Source of the DNA: Mesorhizobium ciceri WSM4083
GTDB taxonomy: Bacteria; Pseudomonadota; Alphaproteobacteria; Rhizobiales; Rhizobiaceae
Length of the DNA: 64,000 nucleotides
Reading direction: 5' to 3'
NCBI RefSeq assembly: GCF_000519305.1
Contig: NZ_JAFG01000007.1
Coordinates: 227,994-291,993, forward strand
Within the stretch, counting starts at the first letter, position 1, and each line of letters opens with the position of its first letter. The position numbers were made by a program, and so were the translations under genes. A model generated the notes under the pieces. The model was not told the DNA's origin. It ran no database searches and saw only the letters and a program-made list of their open reading frames with translations. Positions 43,405 through 51,489 of this stretch are shown one piece after another.

Positions 43405-44385
43405 ATGGCCCGTATCCTCACGACCCACCCCCTGCACCCGCGCGCCTCGGCTATGCTCTCCGGCGCCGGCGAACTCGTCGTCGCCTCCGCCATCGATCCG
43501 GCCACGCTGGCCGCCGAGGCGAAAGATGCCGACATCGTCATTGTGCGCGCGCCGCTGCCGCCACAGCTTTTCGACGGCGCAAAGCTGCTGCGGGCGGCAA
43601 TCCGTCATGGCGCCGGGCTCGACATGATCCCCATGGAAGCAGCGGCGGCCGCCGGCGTGCTGGTGGCGAATGTGCCGGCGGTCAATGCCCGCTCGGTTGC
43701 CGAGCACGTCATGTTCGCGGCGCTTGCTTTGCTGCGCAACTTCCGCGCCGTCGACCGCGACCTGCGCACCAAAGGCTGGCTCGCCGGCCGCGAGCACGCC
43801 AATTCCAACATCGAGCTTGCCGGCAAGACGATCGGCATCGTCGGCCTCGGTGCCGTCGGCCAGGCGGTCGGCCATATCGCCGCGCACGGCTTCGACCTGA
43901 AAGTGGTGGCAACGACGCGCAGCATGCAGCCGGCGCCGGACAAGGTCGGCTTCCTGTCGATCGACGCGCTGGTCGAGCAGAGCGACATTATCGTTCTGTG
44001 CTGTCCTCTGACACCGGAAACGCGCGGCCTGATCAACCGTGAGCGGATCGCCCGCATGAAACCGCATGCGCTGCTGATCAACGTGTCGCGCGGACCGGTC
44101 ATCGATGACGATGCGCTGATCGAAGCGTTGCAGAAACGCCGCATCGGCGGCGCCGCGCTCGACGTGTTTGCGACGCAGCCGCTGCCGTCGAATCATCCCT
44201 ATTTCGGCTTCGACAATGTCATCATCACGCCGCACATGGCGGGGATCACCGAGGAATCGATGATGCGCATGGGCGTTGGCGCGGCGGGTGAAGCCTTGCT
44301 GGTGCTGGCGGGCAAGCTGCCGGTCAATCTTCGCAATCCCGAAGTGGTCGATCACTATCGGCGGCGGTTTCCGGCGAGCCTGTAA
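43405..44385 (+). CDS. D-isomer-specific 2-hydroxyacid dehydrogenase, NAD-dependent
   Basis: A 326-residue enzyme starting at ATG 43405; a TTG at 43396 overlaps the previous gene. The Rossmann motif GLGAVGQ is at 147-153. The catalytic Arg229 (NVSRGPV) and His277 (TPHMAG) are present. The residue at the usual catalytic Glu position, in DVFATQP, is Gln258. Enzymes of this family reduce or oxidise 2-keto/2-hydroxy acids. It follows the FCD regulator gene and probably handles an intermediate of the same pathway. Confidence 0.85.
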   Translation: MARILTTHPLHPRASAMLSGAGELVVASAIDPATLAAEAKDADIVIVRAPLPPQLFDGAKLLRAAIRHGAGLDMIPMEAAAAAGVLVANVPAVNARSVAEHVMFAALALLRNFRAVDRDLRTKGWLAGREHANSNIELAGKTIGIVGLGAVGQAVGHIAAHGFDLKVVATTRSMQPAPDKVGFLSIDALVEQSDIIVLCCPLTPETRGLINRERIARMKPHALLINVSRGPVIDDDALIEALQKRRIGGAALDVFATQPLPSNHPYFGFDNVIITPHMAGITEESMMRMGVGAAGEALLVLAGKLPVNLRNPEVVDHYRRRFPASL

Positions 44386-44426
44386 CACATCGCGGTTTCG
44401 CCCCAATTCTCCGCGACGTTGAGACC

Positions 44427-44804
44427 ATGCCCAGTCTTCGCCTCGCCTTCCTGGTTATCGCCGCGTCTTCAATCGCGGCCTTGCCGTCGCTCGCCGCGGC
44501 CGAGAGCAGCAGCTATGTCTACTGCAGCAATGGGATAGCCTGTTTCATGCAGCCCTGCCCGTCGGGTAATGCGCTCGATCTGGCCACCGGCAAGATCATC
44601 AAGGGCGTGGCGCTGAACACCACCGAATTGCCGCCGCTGAACAGATCCGCACCTGACCTCTCCGACAAGCTCTATGCGGGAAAGCTCGTCGTCCGAGGAT
44701 CTATCCAGCATCGCGGTGAAACGAGCGAACCGCCGATGCTGGTCGTTACCGATATCGAACGCGCCTCCAAGACAGGCGAGCGCAAGCGCTGCGCGGCGCG
44801 CTGA
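44427..44804 (+). CDS. small exported protein of unknown function
   Basis: A 125-residue protein with a clear signal peptide (about 1-26, ending LAAA). The mature part carries CSNGIACFMQPCPSG, three cysteines in a short span, followed by a Lys-rich end. I do not recognise a family. It may be a disulfide-bonded periplasmic protein. It lies 42 bases after the hydroxyacid dehydrogenase and converges with an amidase gene. Confidence 0.6.
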   Translation: MPSLRLAFLVIAASSIAALPSLAAAESSSYVYCSNGIACFMQPCPSGNALDLATGKIIKGVALNTTELPPLNRSAPDLSDKLYAGKLVVRGSIQHRGETSEPPMLVVTDIERASKTGERKRCAAR

Positions 44805-44828
44805 TTGCCTATCTGAGCATACTGCCCG

Positions 44829-46118
44829 TCAGAACAGCCACTCCACTTCAGCCGCAATCCGCAGCAGCTGCCGGTCATGCCCGTTGCGCGCCACCAGCAT
44901 CAATCCGGCCGGCAGCGGAGTGCCCGGCATCGGCAGCGAGATCGCGCAGAGATCGAACTGGTTGGCGACCTGCGTGTTGCGCAGCAGCAGGCCTTCGACG
45001 TGGTCGCGCAGCTCGGCATCTTCGGCCATCGAAGCGATGGTCGGCGCCGTTATCGGTGTCGTGGGCAGAGCCAATATATCGACCGATGCCAGCCGCTCGT
45101 CCATGGCAGCGGCAAGTGCTGTGCGACGGCGCATTGCCCTGATGTAGACAGGCGTCGGCAGCATGGCCGCCCGCGACAAAGGTCCGCTGACATGTGGGTC
45201 GACCGGCACCGAAGCCCCTGTCGCCAGCCAGTCGGCATGCACTTCGGCTCCTTCCATGGCAGCGATCGAGCCACGCTTGGTGGCGGCCCGCAAATCGGCA
45301 AGCAGATCATCGATCGATAAGCCCGCGATCCGCGCGCCTGTCTGCTCGATCTTGCCAAGGCAGCGGTCGAACGCGGTCACCACCTCGTCTTCCGTCTCTT
45401 CGAAAAGAATGCCGCGCGGAATGCCTATGCGAAGCCCTGCAAGGGCAATCGGCGTCAGCGCGGTCGCCACCTCACCGGCCATCACGGCGTCGGCGGCGGC
45501 ACACTGGGCGACGGTTCGGGCAAGCGGGCCGATCGAGTCCAGCGTGGCGGACAGCGGGAACGCGCCGGCAAGAGGCACGCGCCGCGCTGTCGGCTTGAAG
45601 CCGACGACACCGTTGAGTGAGGCCGGAATGCGTATCGAACCGCCGGTGTCGGAACCGATCGATATTTCGCTCGTCGCCTCGCCGACCGAGACGCCTGCAC
45701 CGGAGGAAGAACCGCCCGGAATGTGGCTGGCGTCCACGGCGTTGCCGGGCGTGCCATAGTGCTGGTTGTCACCGATCGCGGTGAAGGCGAATTCGGTCAT
45801 GTTGGTCTTGCCGATGATCACCGCGCCGGCCCGCCGCAGCCGGCTGACGATCACGGCATCGCGCAGCGGGGGTGCCGCGGTCTTGCGCATCAGCGAGCCG
45901 GCCGTGGTCGGCTCGCCGGCGACATCGAACAGATCCTTGATCGAGACGATGGTGCCGTCGAGCGGCCCTAGCGTCACCCCTGCCCGGGTGCGGGCATCGC
46001 TGGCATCAGCCGCGGCCCGTGCGGCTTCGCCATAGAGCTTCGTGAACACGCGCTCTTCGCCGGCACGGGCAGCGAGGCGCGCGAGAATGGTTTCCAGATG
46101 ATCGCGGACGGATTGCAT
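44829..46118 (-). CDS. amidase-signature enzyme (GatA-like)
   Basis: A 429-residue amidohydrolase. The Ser-cisSer-Lys triad is readable: Lys61 (SIKDLF), Ser137 (GGSSSGAG) and Ser161 (DTGGSIR). Related enzymes hydrolyse amides or act as the A subunit of Asp/Glu-tRNA amidotransferase, but no gatB or gatC lies nearby, so a stand-alone catabolic amidase is more likely. It is monocistronic. Confidence 0.85.
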   Translation of the reverse strand: MQSVRDHLETILARLAARAGEERVFTKLYGEAARAAADASDARTRAGVTLGPLDGTIVSIKDLFDVAGEPTTAGSLMRKTAAPPLRDAVIVSRLRRAGAVIIGKTNMTEFAFTAIGDNQHYGTPGNAVDASHIPGGSSSGAGVSVGEATSEISIGSDTGGSIRIPASLNGVVGFKPTARRVPLAGAFPLSATLDSIGPLARTVAQCAAADAVMAGEVATALTPIALAGLRIGIPRGILFEETEDEVVTAFDRCLGKIEQTGARIAGLSIDDLLADLRAATKRGSIAAMEGAEVHADWLATGASVPVDPHVSGPLSRAAMLPTPVYIRAMRRRTALAAAMDERLASVDILALPTTPITAPTIASMAEDAELRDHVEGLLLRNTQVANQFDLCAISLPMPGTPLPAGLMLVARNGHDRQLLRIAAEVEWLF

Positions 46119-46236
46119 TTCGGTGTCGGACTCCGGACGCCTTGAACGTCTTAAGGGGGTACGGCCTGTGCATGGCTTGCCGAGACTTAACCCGGCGCAG
46201 GCGGTTTTGCACCCTGTCGAATACGAGGAAAACCCG

Positions 46237-46584
46237 ATGCTCTACAAAGGCAGCTGCCACTGCGGCAAGGTGGCCTTCGAATTCAAGGCCGAACTGACCG
46301 GCGCCATCAGGTGCAATTGTTCGATCTGCACGCGCAAGAGCGCCCTGCTGTGTGCCATCCCGCATGAGACCTTGCGGGTCCTGGCCTGGGGCGACGATTT
46401 GGGCACCTACACATTCGGCAACCATGCCATCGCGCACCGGTTCTGCCGGGCCTGCGGCATCCATCCCTTTGCGGAGGATGTCCGCGAAGGGCGTGAACGC
46501 AGCGCCTACATCAACATCAACTGCGTGGCCGATCTCGACCCCTCGACCCTGTCGGTCTTCGATTTCGACGGTCGGTCGGCCTGA
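46237..46584 (+). CDS. GFA-domain protein (glutathione-dependent formaldehyde-activating-like, zinc-binding)
   Basis: A 115-residue protein starting at ATG 46237 with GAGGAAAA upstream. Cys motifs YKGSCHCGK, CNCSICTRK and FCRACGIHPF bind zinc in the GFA fold. The reaction is unknown for most members, and true glutathione-dependent activity is not established. It stands alone and is followed by a short repeat. Confidence 0.85.
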   Translation: MLYKGSCHCGKVAFEFKAELTGAIRCNCSICTRKSALLCAIPHETLRVLAWGDDLGTYTFGNHAIAHRFCRACGIHPFAEDVREGRERSAYININCVADLDPSTLSVFDFDGRSA

Positions 46585-46587
46585 TGT

Positions 46588-46627
46588 AATTCCAGGAAAA
46601 GTGCGCAGCGGTTTTCCGTCCGGAATT
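46588..46627. repeat. short palindromic repeat (AATTCCAGGAAAAGTG type)
   Basis: Arms AATTCC (46588-46593) and GGAATT (46622-46627) plus inner GGAAAA/TTTTCC. Nearly identical to the element at 48651-48694. It lies between the convergent GFA and SDR genes. Confidence 0.8.
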
Positions 46628-46644
46628 GCGCAGGGACCAATTAC

Positions 46645-47553
46645 CTATCGATAGCCCGTCGCATCGGCGGGCTTGCCGGCGTCCTGAACCTCGGGAACAT
46701 AACGCCAGGCGTCGGGCCGTGAGCCGTCGAGGTCGGTAAAGCCGTAGACCTGCGCCAGCCCGCCGCTGGACAGCGACTGTCCGTTCCAGCGCGAGCGGTC
46801 CGGATCCGCCGCCAAAGCCGCAACGGCGCGGCCGACGAAACGTGGCGTCTCGGAAATGACGAAATGCGGCACCTCAGCGGTGGCGTCGCGCCAATTGCCC
46901 TCGCTCACGCCAAAGGCTTCCAGCATCATCTCCGAACGCAGCCAGCCGGGCGTCAGCGACACGGACGTTGCGTTGTGTTTTGCGAGATCCTGGGCATGCG
47001 CCCATGCCATGCGCGTCACCGCCACCTTGGCGAGATCGTAGAAAGGCGACAGCCGGTAGTGATCGGCATTGTATTCGGCCGTGCCGTCGGTGACTTCGAC
47101 CAGCAGCCCGCCCGGACGCTCGATCAGCAACGGCAGCGCATGGTGCGCGGTGATCAGATGCGTGTCGATGCCGAGCCGCAGCATGCGCAGGCCGTTATCC
47201 AGATTGTGGCCCCAGACCGGCTTGTTCCACTCGAACAGCTTTTCGCCGCCCCAGATGTCGTTGACCAGTATGTCGAGCCGGCCTTGTTCGGTGCGGATGC
47301 GCTCAACCAGTCTGTGCACATCTTCGGCCACGAGATGATCGACTTGCACGGCGATGCCCTTGCCTCCGTTCGCCGAGACCAGTTCTGCTGTTTCCTCGAT
47401 GGTTTCGGGCCGGGCATATTCGGATTGCTGGGCGCGCGTGCTGCGCCCGGTGACATAGACGGTGGCGCCGGCTGCGCCGAGCTCGACCGCTATGCCTCGT
47501 CCGGCGCCGCGCGTCCCGCCGGCGACCAGGGCAACTTTCCCTTGCAACGTCAT
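46645..47553 (-). CDS. short-chain dehydrogenase/reductase
   Basis: A 302-residue Rossmann-fold oxidoreductase. The nucleotide motif VAGGTRGAGRGIA is at about 10-22 and the catalytic Tyr-x3-Lys in SPFYDLAKVAV at about 165. It is longer than the usual 250 residues because of a C-terminal extension (GLAQVYGFTDLDGSRPD). GGGAGAG precedes the start. It is divergent from a TetR gene that probably represses it. Substrate unknown. Confidence 0.88.
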   Translation of the reverse strand: MTLQGKVALVAGGTRGAGRGIAVELGAAGATVYVTGRSTRAQQSEYARPETIEETAELVSANGGKGIAVQVDHLVAEDVHRLVERIRTEQGRLDILVNDIWGGEKLFEWNKPVWGHNLDNGLRMLRLGIDTHLITAHHALPLLIERPGGLLVEVTDGTAEYNADHYRLSPFYDLAKVAVTRMAWAHAQDLAKHNATSVSLTPGWLRSEMMLEAFGVSEGNWRDATAEVPHFVISETPRFVGRAVAALAADPDRSRWNGQSLSSGGLAQVYGFTDLDGSRPDAWRYVPEVQDAGKPADATGYR

Positions 47554-47620
47554 TGAACTCTCCCAAAAACGGACTCATCGATCAGACACGGGCTGGCTTG
47601 CGCTGTTCGCATCATATATA

Positions 47621-47630
47621 AATGATCATT
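47621..47630. promoter_or_regulatory. palindromic operator between the SDR and TetR genes
   Basis: AATGATCATT is a perfect 10-bp palindrome in an AT-rich stretch (47610-47640) between the divergent genes, the expected location of a TetR-type operator. Confidence 0.65.
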
Positions 47631-47651
47631 CGGTTATATCAGGATGTCAAG

Positions 47652-48230
47652 ATGACCCGGCCAAAAACCCAGTCCGACGAGCAGGTGTTGCAGACCGCGC
47701 ACCGGGTGATCCACGAGCATGGTCCGGAAGCACTTACCTTCGAGCGCCTGGCAAAGGCTTGTGGTCTCTCTGGTGCAACTCTGGTGCAGCGCTTCAAGAA
47801 CAAGGCGCAACTGAAACAGCGAACCTTGCTGCACGCCTGGGACAGTCTCGACGAGAACACCAGAACGCTGGCAGCCACCGTTCCCAGAACCCCAGCCGGC
47901 GCGGTCGCGCTGCTGGTGGCGCTGTCGCAATTCTATGGCGGCATCGAATCCTATGCCGAAGGCCTGCTGGTCCTGCGCGAGGATCTGCGCGATCCGGTGC
48001 TCAGGGCGCGGGGTGCGGCTTGGAAGGCATTCCTGTGCGACGCTCTTGCAGCTCGTTTTGCTGAAACGCCCGACCCGCCACGCGACATCGGCCTGCTGAT
48101 GGCCTCGCATTGGCAAGGCACGTTGCTGTGGTGGAGCTTTGACCCGGCGATCGAAGTGGCCGCCTATGTCGAGGACAGCCTGAACCGCTTTGTCGCCGCC
48201 GTCACAACGGCAGCGGCCCGAAAACCGTGA
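47652..48230 (+). CDS. TetR-family regulator
   Basis: A 192-residue repressor starting at ATG 47652. An ATG at 47622 is in frame but lies inside the palindrome, so the shorter start is preferred. The helix-turn-helix (about 24-50) reads LTFERLAKACGLSGATLVQRFKNK. The C-terminal ligand domain is WHWWSFDPAI-like (SHWQGTLLWWSFDPAIEV). It is divergent from the SDR gene and probably controls it and itself. Confidence 0.88.
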   Translation: MTRPKTQSDEQVLQTAHRVIHEHGPEALTFERLAKACGLSGATLVQRFKNKAQLKQRTLLHAWDSLDENTRTLAATVPRTPAGAVALLVALSQFYGGIESYAEGLLVLREDLRDPVLRARGAAWKAFLCDALAARFAETPDPPRDIGLLMASHWQGTLLWWSFDPAIEVAAYVEDSLNRFVAAVTTAAARKP

Positions 48231-48240
48231 TGGTTCTTGG

Positions 48241-48354
48241 CGTCTCGTCTATGAATCCGATGCCGCCTTCGGCCGCGCCTTCAAGCACGTCATCGGCTCG
48301 GCGCGCAGCCGTCTCCGGGCCGAGGAACAGGCCTATATCCGCCAGGCCAGCTGA
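48241..48354 (+). pseudogene. remnant of an AraC-family regulator (C-terminal end only)
   Basis: The frame from 48241 reads RLVYESDAAFGRAFKHVIG and continues to RLRAEEQAYIRQAS then stop. The GYES(D/E)xAFxRAFKxxxG segment is the second helix-turn-helix of AraC regulators. No start or first half is present, and it abuts the TetR stop, so it is a decayed fragment. Confidence 0.7.
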
Positions 48355-48451
48355 CGCACAGGGTTCCGAACTCAGCTTGACAAAGGCAGCAGCCAGTTCG
48401 GCGGTGTCGGCAGTTTTTGTGCCGGCGGCTTTTCACAATAGGAATTTTTTC

Positions 48452-48533
48452 TTGACTAGGTGATCTCAGCTATGGTACATATTTGCCTATGGTGCTGATT
48501 TGCGCCAGCGACCCGCCGTCCAGGCGGGTTTTT
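48452..48533 (+). ncRNA. candidate small RNA with its own promoter and terminator
   Basis: TTGACT (48452-48457) and TACATA (48476-48481), spacer 18, predict a start near 48488. The resulting about 45-nt RNA would have a 6-bp hairpin (48490-48507, one G-U pair) and a terminator: a 7-bp stem 48511-48529 followed by TTTTT. The unit lies between an AraC remnant and an AraC gene. It could instead be a leader attenuator. Confidence 0.45.
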
Positions 48534-48650
48534 CGTTTGATGCTCCGTCAGCCAACGCCCGGCGAAGGTTCCGAAGGAATTCGTAGACCCGGGTTCGTTG
48601 CCCTGGGCTGACGCATGCAGGCCGTGACGGACTGGTGATTCCAGGCTAAA

Positions 48651-48694
48651 GCAATTCCAGGAAAAGTGAGAAGCGGTTTTCCGTCCGGAATTGC
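48651..48694. repeat. short palindromic repeat (AATTCCAGGAAAAGTG type)
   Basis: Arms GCAATTCC (48651-48658) and GGAATTGC (48687-48694) with inner GGAAAA/TTTTCC, a second copy of the element at 46588-46627. It lies upstream of the AraC gene. Confidence 0.8.
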
Positions 48695-48711
48695 GTCAAA
48701 ACAAAGAGATG

Positions 48712-48748
48712 GAGCGGTTCAACGTTTCCGTAAAACGATGAACCGCTC
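48712..48748. repeat. short palindromic repeat (GAGCGGTTCA type)
   Basis: Arms GAGCGGTTCA (48712-48721) and TGAACCGCTC (48739-48748) with inner CGTTT/AAACG. A common rhizobial motif directly in front of the AraC start. Confidence 0.75.
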
Positions 48749-48761
48749 TAGAAAAATCCGC

Positions 48762-49733
48762 ATGGTTTTCACCTCGCCCAAGACTGGCCTGCCGGCCTCG
48801 GACGGTCCGCTCACCGACATCTTGCGCGGATTGCGGCTTGATGGCGTCGACTATGGCCGCTGCGAACTTTCAGAGCCATGGGCCGTGTTGTTTCCCGCCC
48901 AGAAGGCAGCAAGGTTTCACTTCATCGGCCGCCGCCAATGCTGGCTGTTTTCGCCAGCCGGGGAATGGATTGAGCTGACACCCGGCGACGCATTGCTCTT
49001 GCCGCGCGGCGCCGAGCATGTCGTTGCCAGCGCGCCTGGCATTCCTGCCGTGCCGCTCGAAAGCTACACTGTCGAGCCTTTGCAGGACAATGTCTTCAAT
49101 GTCTCCAACGGCGGCCACGGCCCGAAAACCTTACTGTTTTGCGGCAGCATGCACTTCAACCTGGACGGATCGCACCCCTTGCTGGGCATGATGCCGGACA
49201 TGATGCGCGCCAGGGAATTGATGGCTGGCGAGCCAGGTATTCCGCATCTGCTGGAAGCCATGGCCGCCGAAGTCACCATGAACCGGGCCGGCTCTGGCGG
49301 CATGCTGGCGCGGCTGGCCGACGTGCTGGCTGCGAGCATCATCCGTTCCTGGGTAGAAAACAGTGGCGGCGACACCAGAGGCTGGATCGCGGCGATCAAG
49401 GATCGCGACATCGGCCGCGTACTTGCCGCCATTCATCTGCAGCCCGACAGGAACTGGACCGTCGAAGCGCTGGCGCGCGAAATGGGCGCCTCGCGATCGG
49501 CCTTCGCCGAACGCTTCACGGCCATCGTTGGCGAAACACCGGCGAGATATGTCGCCCGGATACGCATGCACCAGGCGCGGCAATGGCTGATCGACGATCG
49601 GATGCGGATATCAGTGGTCGCCGCCAGACTGGGTTACGATTCCGAAGCCTCGTTCAGCCGGGCGTTCAAGCGCATCATCGGCATCGCGCCCAGCCACCTT
49701 CGCACTGTCGACGGCACCTCCGAAAGCCGCTGA
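48762..49733 (+). CDS. AraC-family regulator with cupin-type sensing domain
   Basis: A 323-residue regulator. The start is uncertain: ATG 48762 is chosen because the in-frame ATG at 48738 lies within a repeat. The N-terminal cupin domain (about 10-170) has RFHFIGRRQCW and LTPGDALLLPRGAEHVV. The C-terminal AraC DNA-binding domain (about 215-315) has two helix-turn-helices, including YDSEASFSRAFKRIIGIAPSHLR. Cupin_6-type AraC proteins often regulate SDR or efflux genes. Effector unknown. Confidence 0.85.
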   Translation: MVFTSPKTGLPASDGPLTDILRGLRLDGVDYGRCELSEPWAVLFPAQKAARFHFIGRRQCWLFSPAGEWIELTPGDALLLPRGAEHVVASAPGIPAVPLESYTVEPLQDNVFNVSNGGHGPKTLLFCGSMHFNLDGSHPLLGMMPDMMRARELMAGEPGIPHLLEAMAAEVTMNRAGSGGMLARLADVLAASIIRSWVENSGGDTRGWIAAIKDRDIGRVLAAIHLQPDRNWTVEALAREMGASRSAFAERFTAIVGETPARYVARIRMHQARQWLIDDRMRISVVAARLGYDSEASFSRAFKRIIGIAPSHLRTVDGTSESR

Positions 49734-49896
49734 GGCGATCCCGGATCCGCGGCCGTGGATCGCCGGGTCTGGATGAGTCTGGATGAATTGCCAAGCCTTC
49801 CGGACGCAATGCCATTGCCGGGCCAACCGCATGCAATAGCTTGCCAGAACCAAGCAGCCTGAGGCCGGCGGCAAGTCGGTCCGAAGAGGAGAACCA

Positions 49897-50328
49897 ATGC
49901 CAAATCCTCCGAAGCTCATCGCACTCGCCGTCATGCTTGCGGTTCCCGGGCGCGCCTTTGCCCTTGAGGACAGCTACCTGCCGGCCGACAAGATCCCCTA
50001 TGTCGCGGAAGTACCCGACCAGCCGCATCGCCTTGGCCCTTTGTGGGGCGAGCGGGCCAAGGGTCCGGCAGGCACGTTGCTGAAGGTTCCCGGCAACTGG
50101 CGCGCACCGGTCCATGCGCACACCGCGGATTATCGCGCCGTGGTCATTAAGGGACTGTGGGCGCACTGGCAGATGGATGGCGGCGAGGCGACCAAGGTCG
50201 AACTGCCTCCTGGATCCTACTGGACCCAGAAAGCCAATGAGATGCATGACGACGCCTGCGTCTCCGACACGGAATGCGTGATCCTGCTGATCAACGACAC
50301 GCCCTACGAAACCTACTTCCAGAAATAG
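49897..50328 (+). CDS. exported cupin-domain protein (DUF4437-like)
   Basis: A 143-residue protein with AGAGGAG before the ATG and a signal peptide (about 1-22, ending AFA). The beta-barrel core carries PVHAHTADYRAVVIKG and ELPPGSYWTQKANEMHD, typical cupin metal-binding positions. It is alone between the AraC gene and a repeat. Its position 163 bases downstream of the AraC gene may mean it is a target. Function unknown. Confidence 0.75.
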   Translation: MPNPPKLIALAVMLAVPGRAFALEDSYLPADKIPYVAEVPDQPHRLGPLWGERAKGPAGTLLKVPGNWRAPVHAHTADYRAVVIKGLWAHWQMDGGEATKVELPPGSYWTQKANEMHDDACVSDTECVILLINDTPYETYFQK

Positions 50329-50365
50329 GCTGGGATGCGGCCTAACGCATGTCGCCCAAAGACCT

Positions 50366-50405
50366 AAAGCGCGTCGCATGAATCCGTTTCAGCGCGACGC
50401 GCTTT
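50366..50405. repeat. short palindrome at the end of the ABC operon
   Basis: Perfect 12-bp arms AAAGCGCGTCGC (50366-50377) and GCGACGCGCTTT (50394-50405). It overlaps the last two bases of the minus-strand ATPase gene stop and could end both converging transcripts. Confidence 0.8.
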
Positions 50406-51489
50406 ATGAGGCGTGTCGCAAGCTGACGCCGCTGCCCTTGTCGAACAGCACCACCTTGTCGGGGTTCCAGGCAAAGCGCACCGCCTGCTCGATGGCGACA
50501 TCGGTCCTGGCCGGCACGGTGGCACGCAGTGTCGTGTCGCCGACGCGCAGCGTCAGGATCTTTTCGACGCCGTGGTTCTCGACGTCGTGGACACGCGCCT
50601 CGACCGGCGCGCCGCTTTCGAGATAGACGTCCTCGGGACGAATGCCGAAGACGAGCGGGCGACCGTCGGTCGCCCCGCCCGCTTTGGCTCCCCCCGAAAA
50701 AGGCAGTTCGAAGTTCAACGGCGCCATCACCGCGCGGCCGTTCACGAGCTTGCCATCGATGAGGTTCATCGGCGGCGAACCGACGAAGCTCGCCACATAG
50801 GTGTCGCGCGGATTGTTGTAGATCTCGTGCGGCGTACCGGTCTGGACGATTCGGCCATGGTTGAGCACGCCGACCTTGTCGCCCATCGACATCGCCTCGA
50901 TTTGGTCGTGGGTGACGAACAGGAAGGTGGCGCCGAGCTGCATCTGCAGGTTCTTCAGTTCAGTCCGCAGCGCCTCGCGCAGTTTTGCGTCAAGCGCCGA
51001 CAGTGGCTCGTCCATCAGGAACACACGCGGCTTGCGCACGATGGCCCGGCCGATCGAGACGCGCTGCATCTCGCCGCCGGACAGCCGATCCGTCTTGCGG
51101 TCGAGCAGATGCTCGATCCGCAGCGTACGGGCGGCACGGTCGACGCGATCCTTGATCTCGGCGTCGGGCAGCCGGCGGATTTTCGGCTTCAGCGGAAACT
51201 CGAGATTTTCGCGCACGGTGTAGCGCGGATAGAGCGAGTATTGCTGCAGCACCAGCGCCACGTCGCGCTCGGCCGCACCCCAGTCGGCGACGTCGACGCC
51301 GTCGATGAAGACCTGGCCTTCGCTCGGCTTTTCCAGGCCGGCGATAAGCCGCAGCGTCGTCGTCTTGCCGGCGCCCGTCTCGCCCAGCAGCACGAAGAAC
51401 TCGCCATCGGCAATGTCGAGATCGAGCCCGGTGAGCGCAGTGTGGTTGCCGAAGGTCTTCGAGATGTTCTTGAGCTGGATATGGGCCAT
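50404..51489 (-). CDS. ABC transporter ATP-binding protein A (UgpC type, partner of the next gene)
   Basis: A 361-residue ATPase. Walker A GETGAGKTT is near 36-44, signature LSGGEMQR near 133 and Walker B VFLMDEPLSALD near 154. The TOBE domain is C-terminal. Its start is coupled to the stop of the next ATPase gene (TGATG overlap of one base). Two different ATPases in one operon suggest a heterodimer. Confidence 0.9.
   Translation of the reverse strand: MAHIQLKNISKTFGNHTALTGLDLDIADGEFFVLLGETGAGKTTTLRLIAGLEKPSEGQVFIDGVDVADWGAAERDVALVLQQYSLYPRYTVRENLEFPLKPKIRRLPDAEIKDRVDRAARTLRIEHLLDRKTDRLSGGEMQRVSIGRAIVRKPRVFLMDEPLSALDAKLREALRTELKNLQMQLGATFLFVTHDQIEAMSMGDKVGVLNHGRIVQTGTPHEIYNNPRDTYVASFVGSPPMNLIDGKLVNGRAVMAPLNFELPFSGGAKAGGATDGRPLVFGIRPEDVYLESGAPVEARVHDVENHGVEKILTLRVGDTTLRATVPARTDVAIEQAVRFAWNPDKVVLFDKGSGVSLRHAS

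Larger units (their letters stand above)
48231..48761. other. gene-poor region: AraC remnant, candidate small RNA, two repeats
   Basis: This 530-base stretch holds an AraC-family C-terminal fragment, a compact promoter-hairpin-terminator unit (48452-48533) and two short palindromes (48651-48694, 48712-48748). No complete ORF is convincing. Confidence 0.7.
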
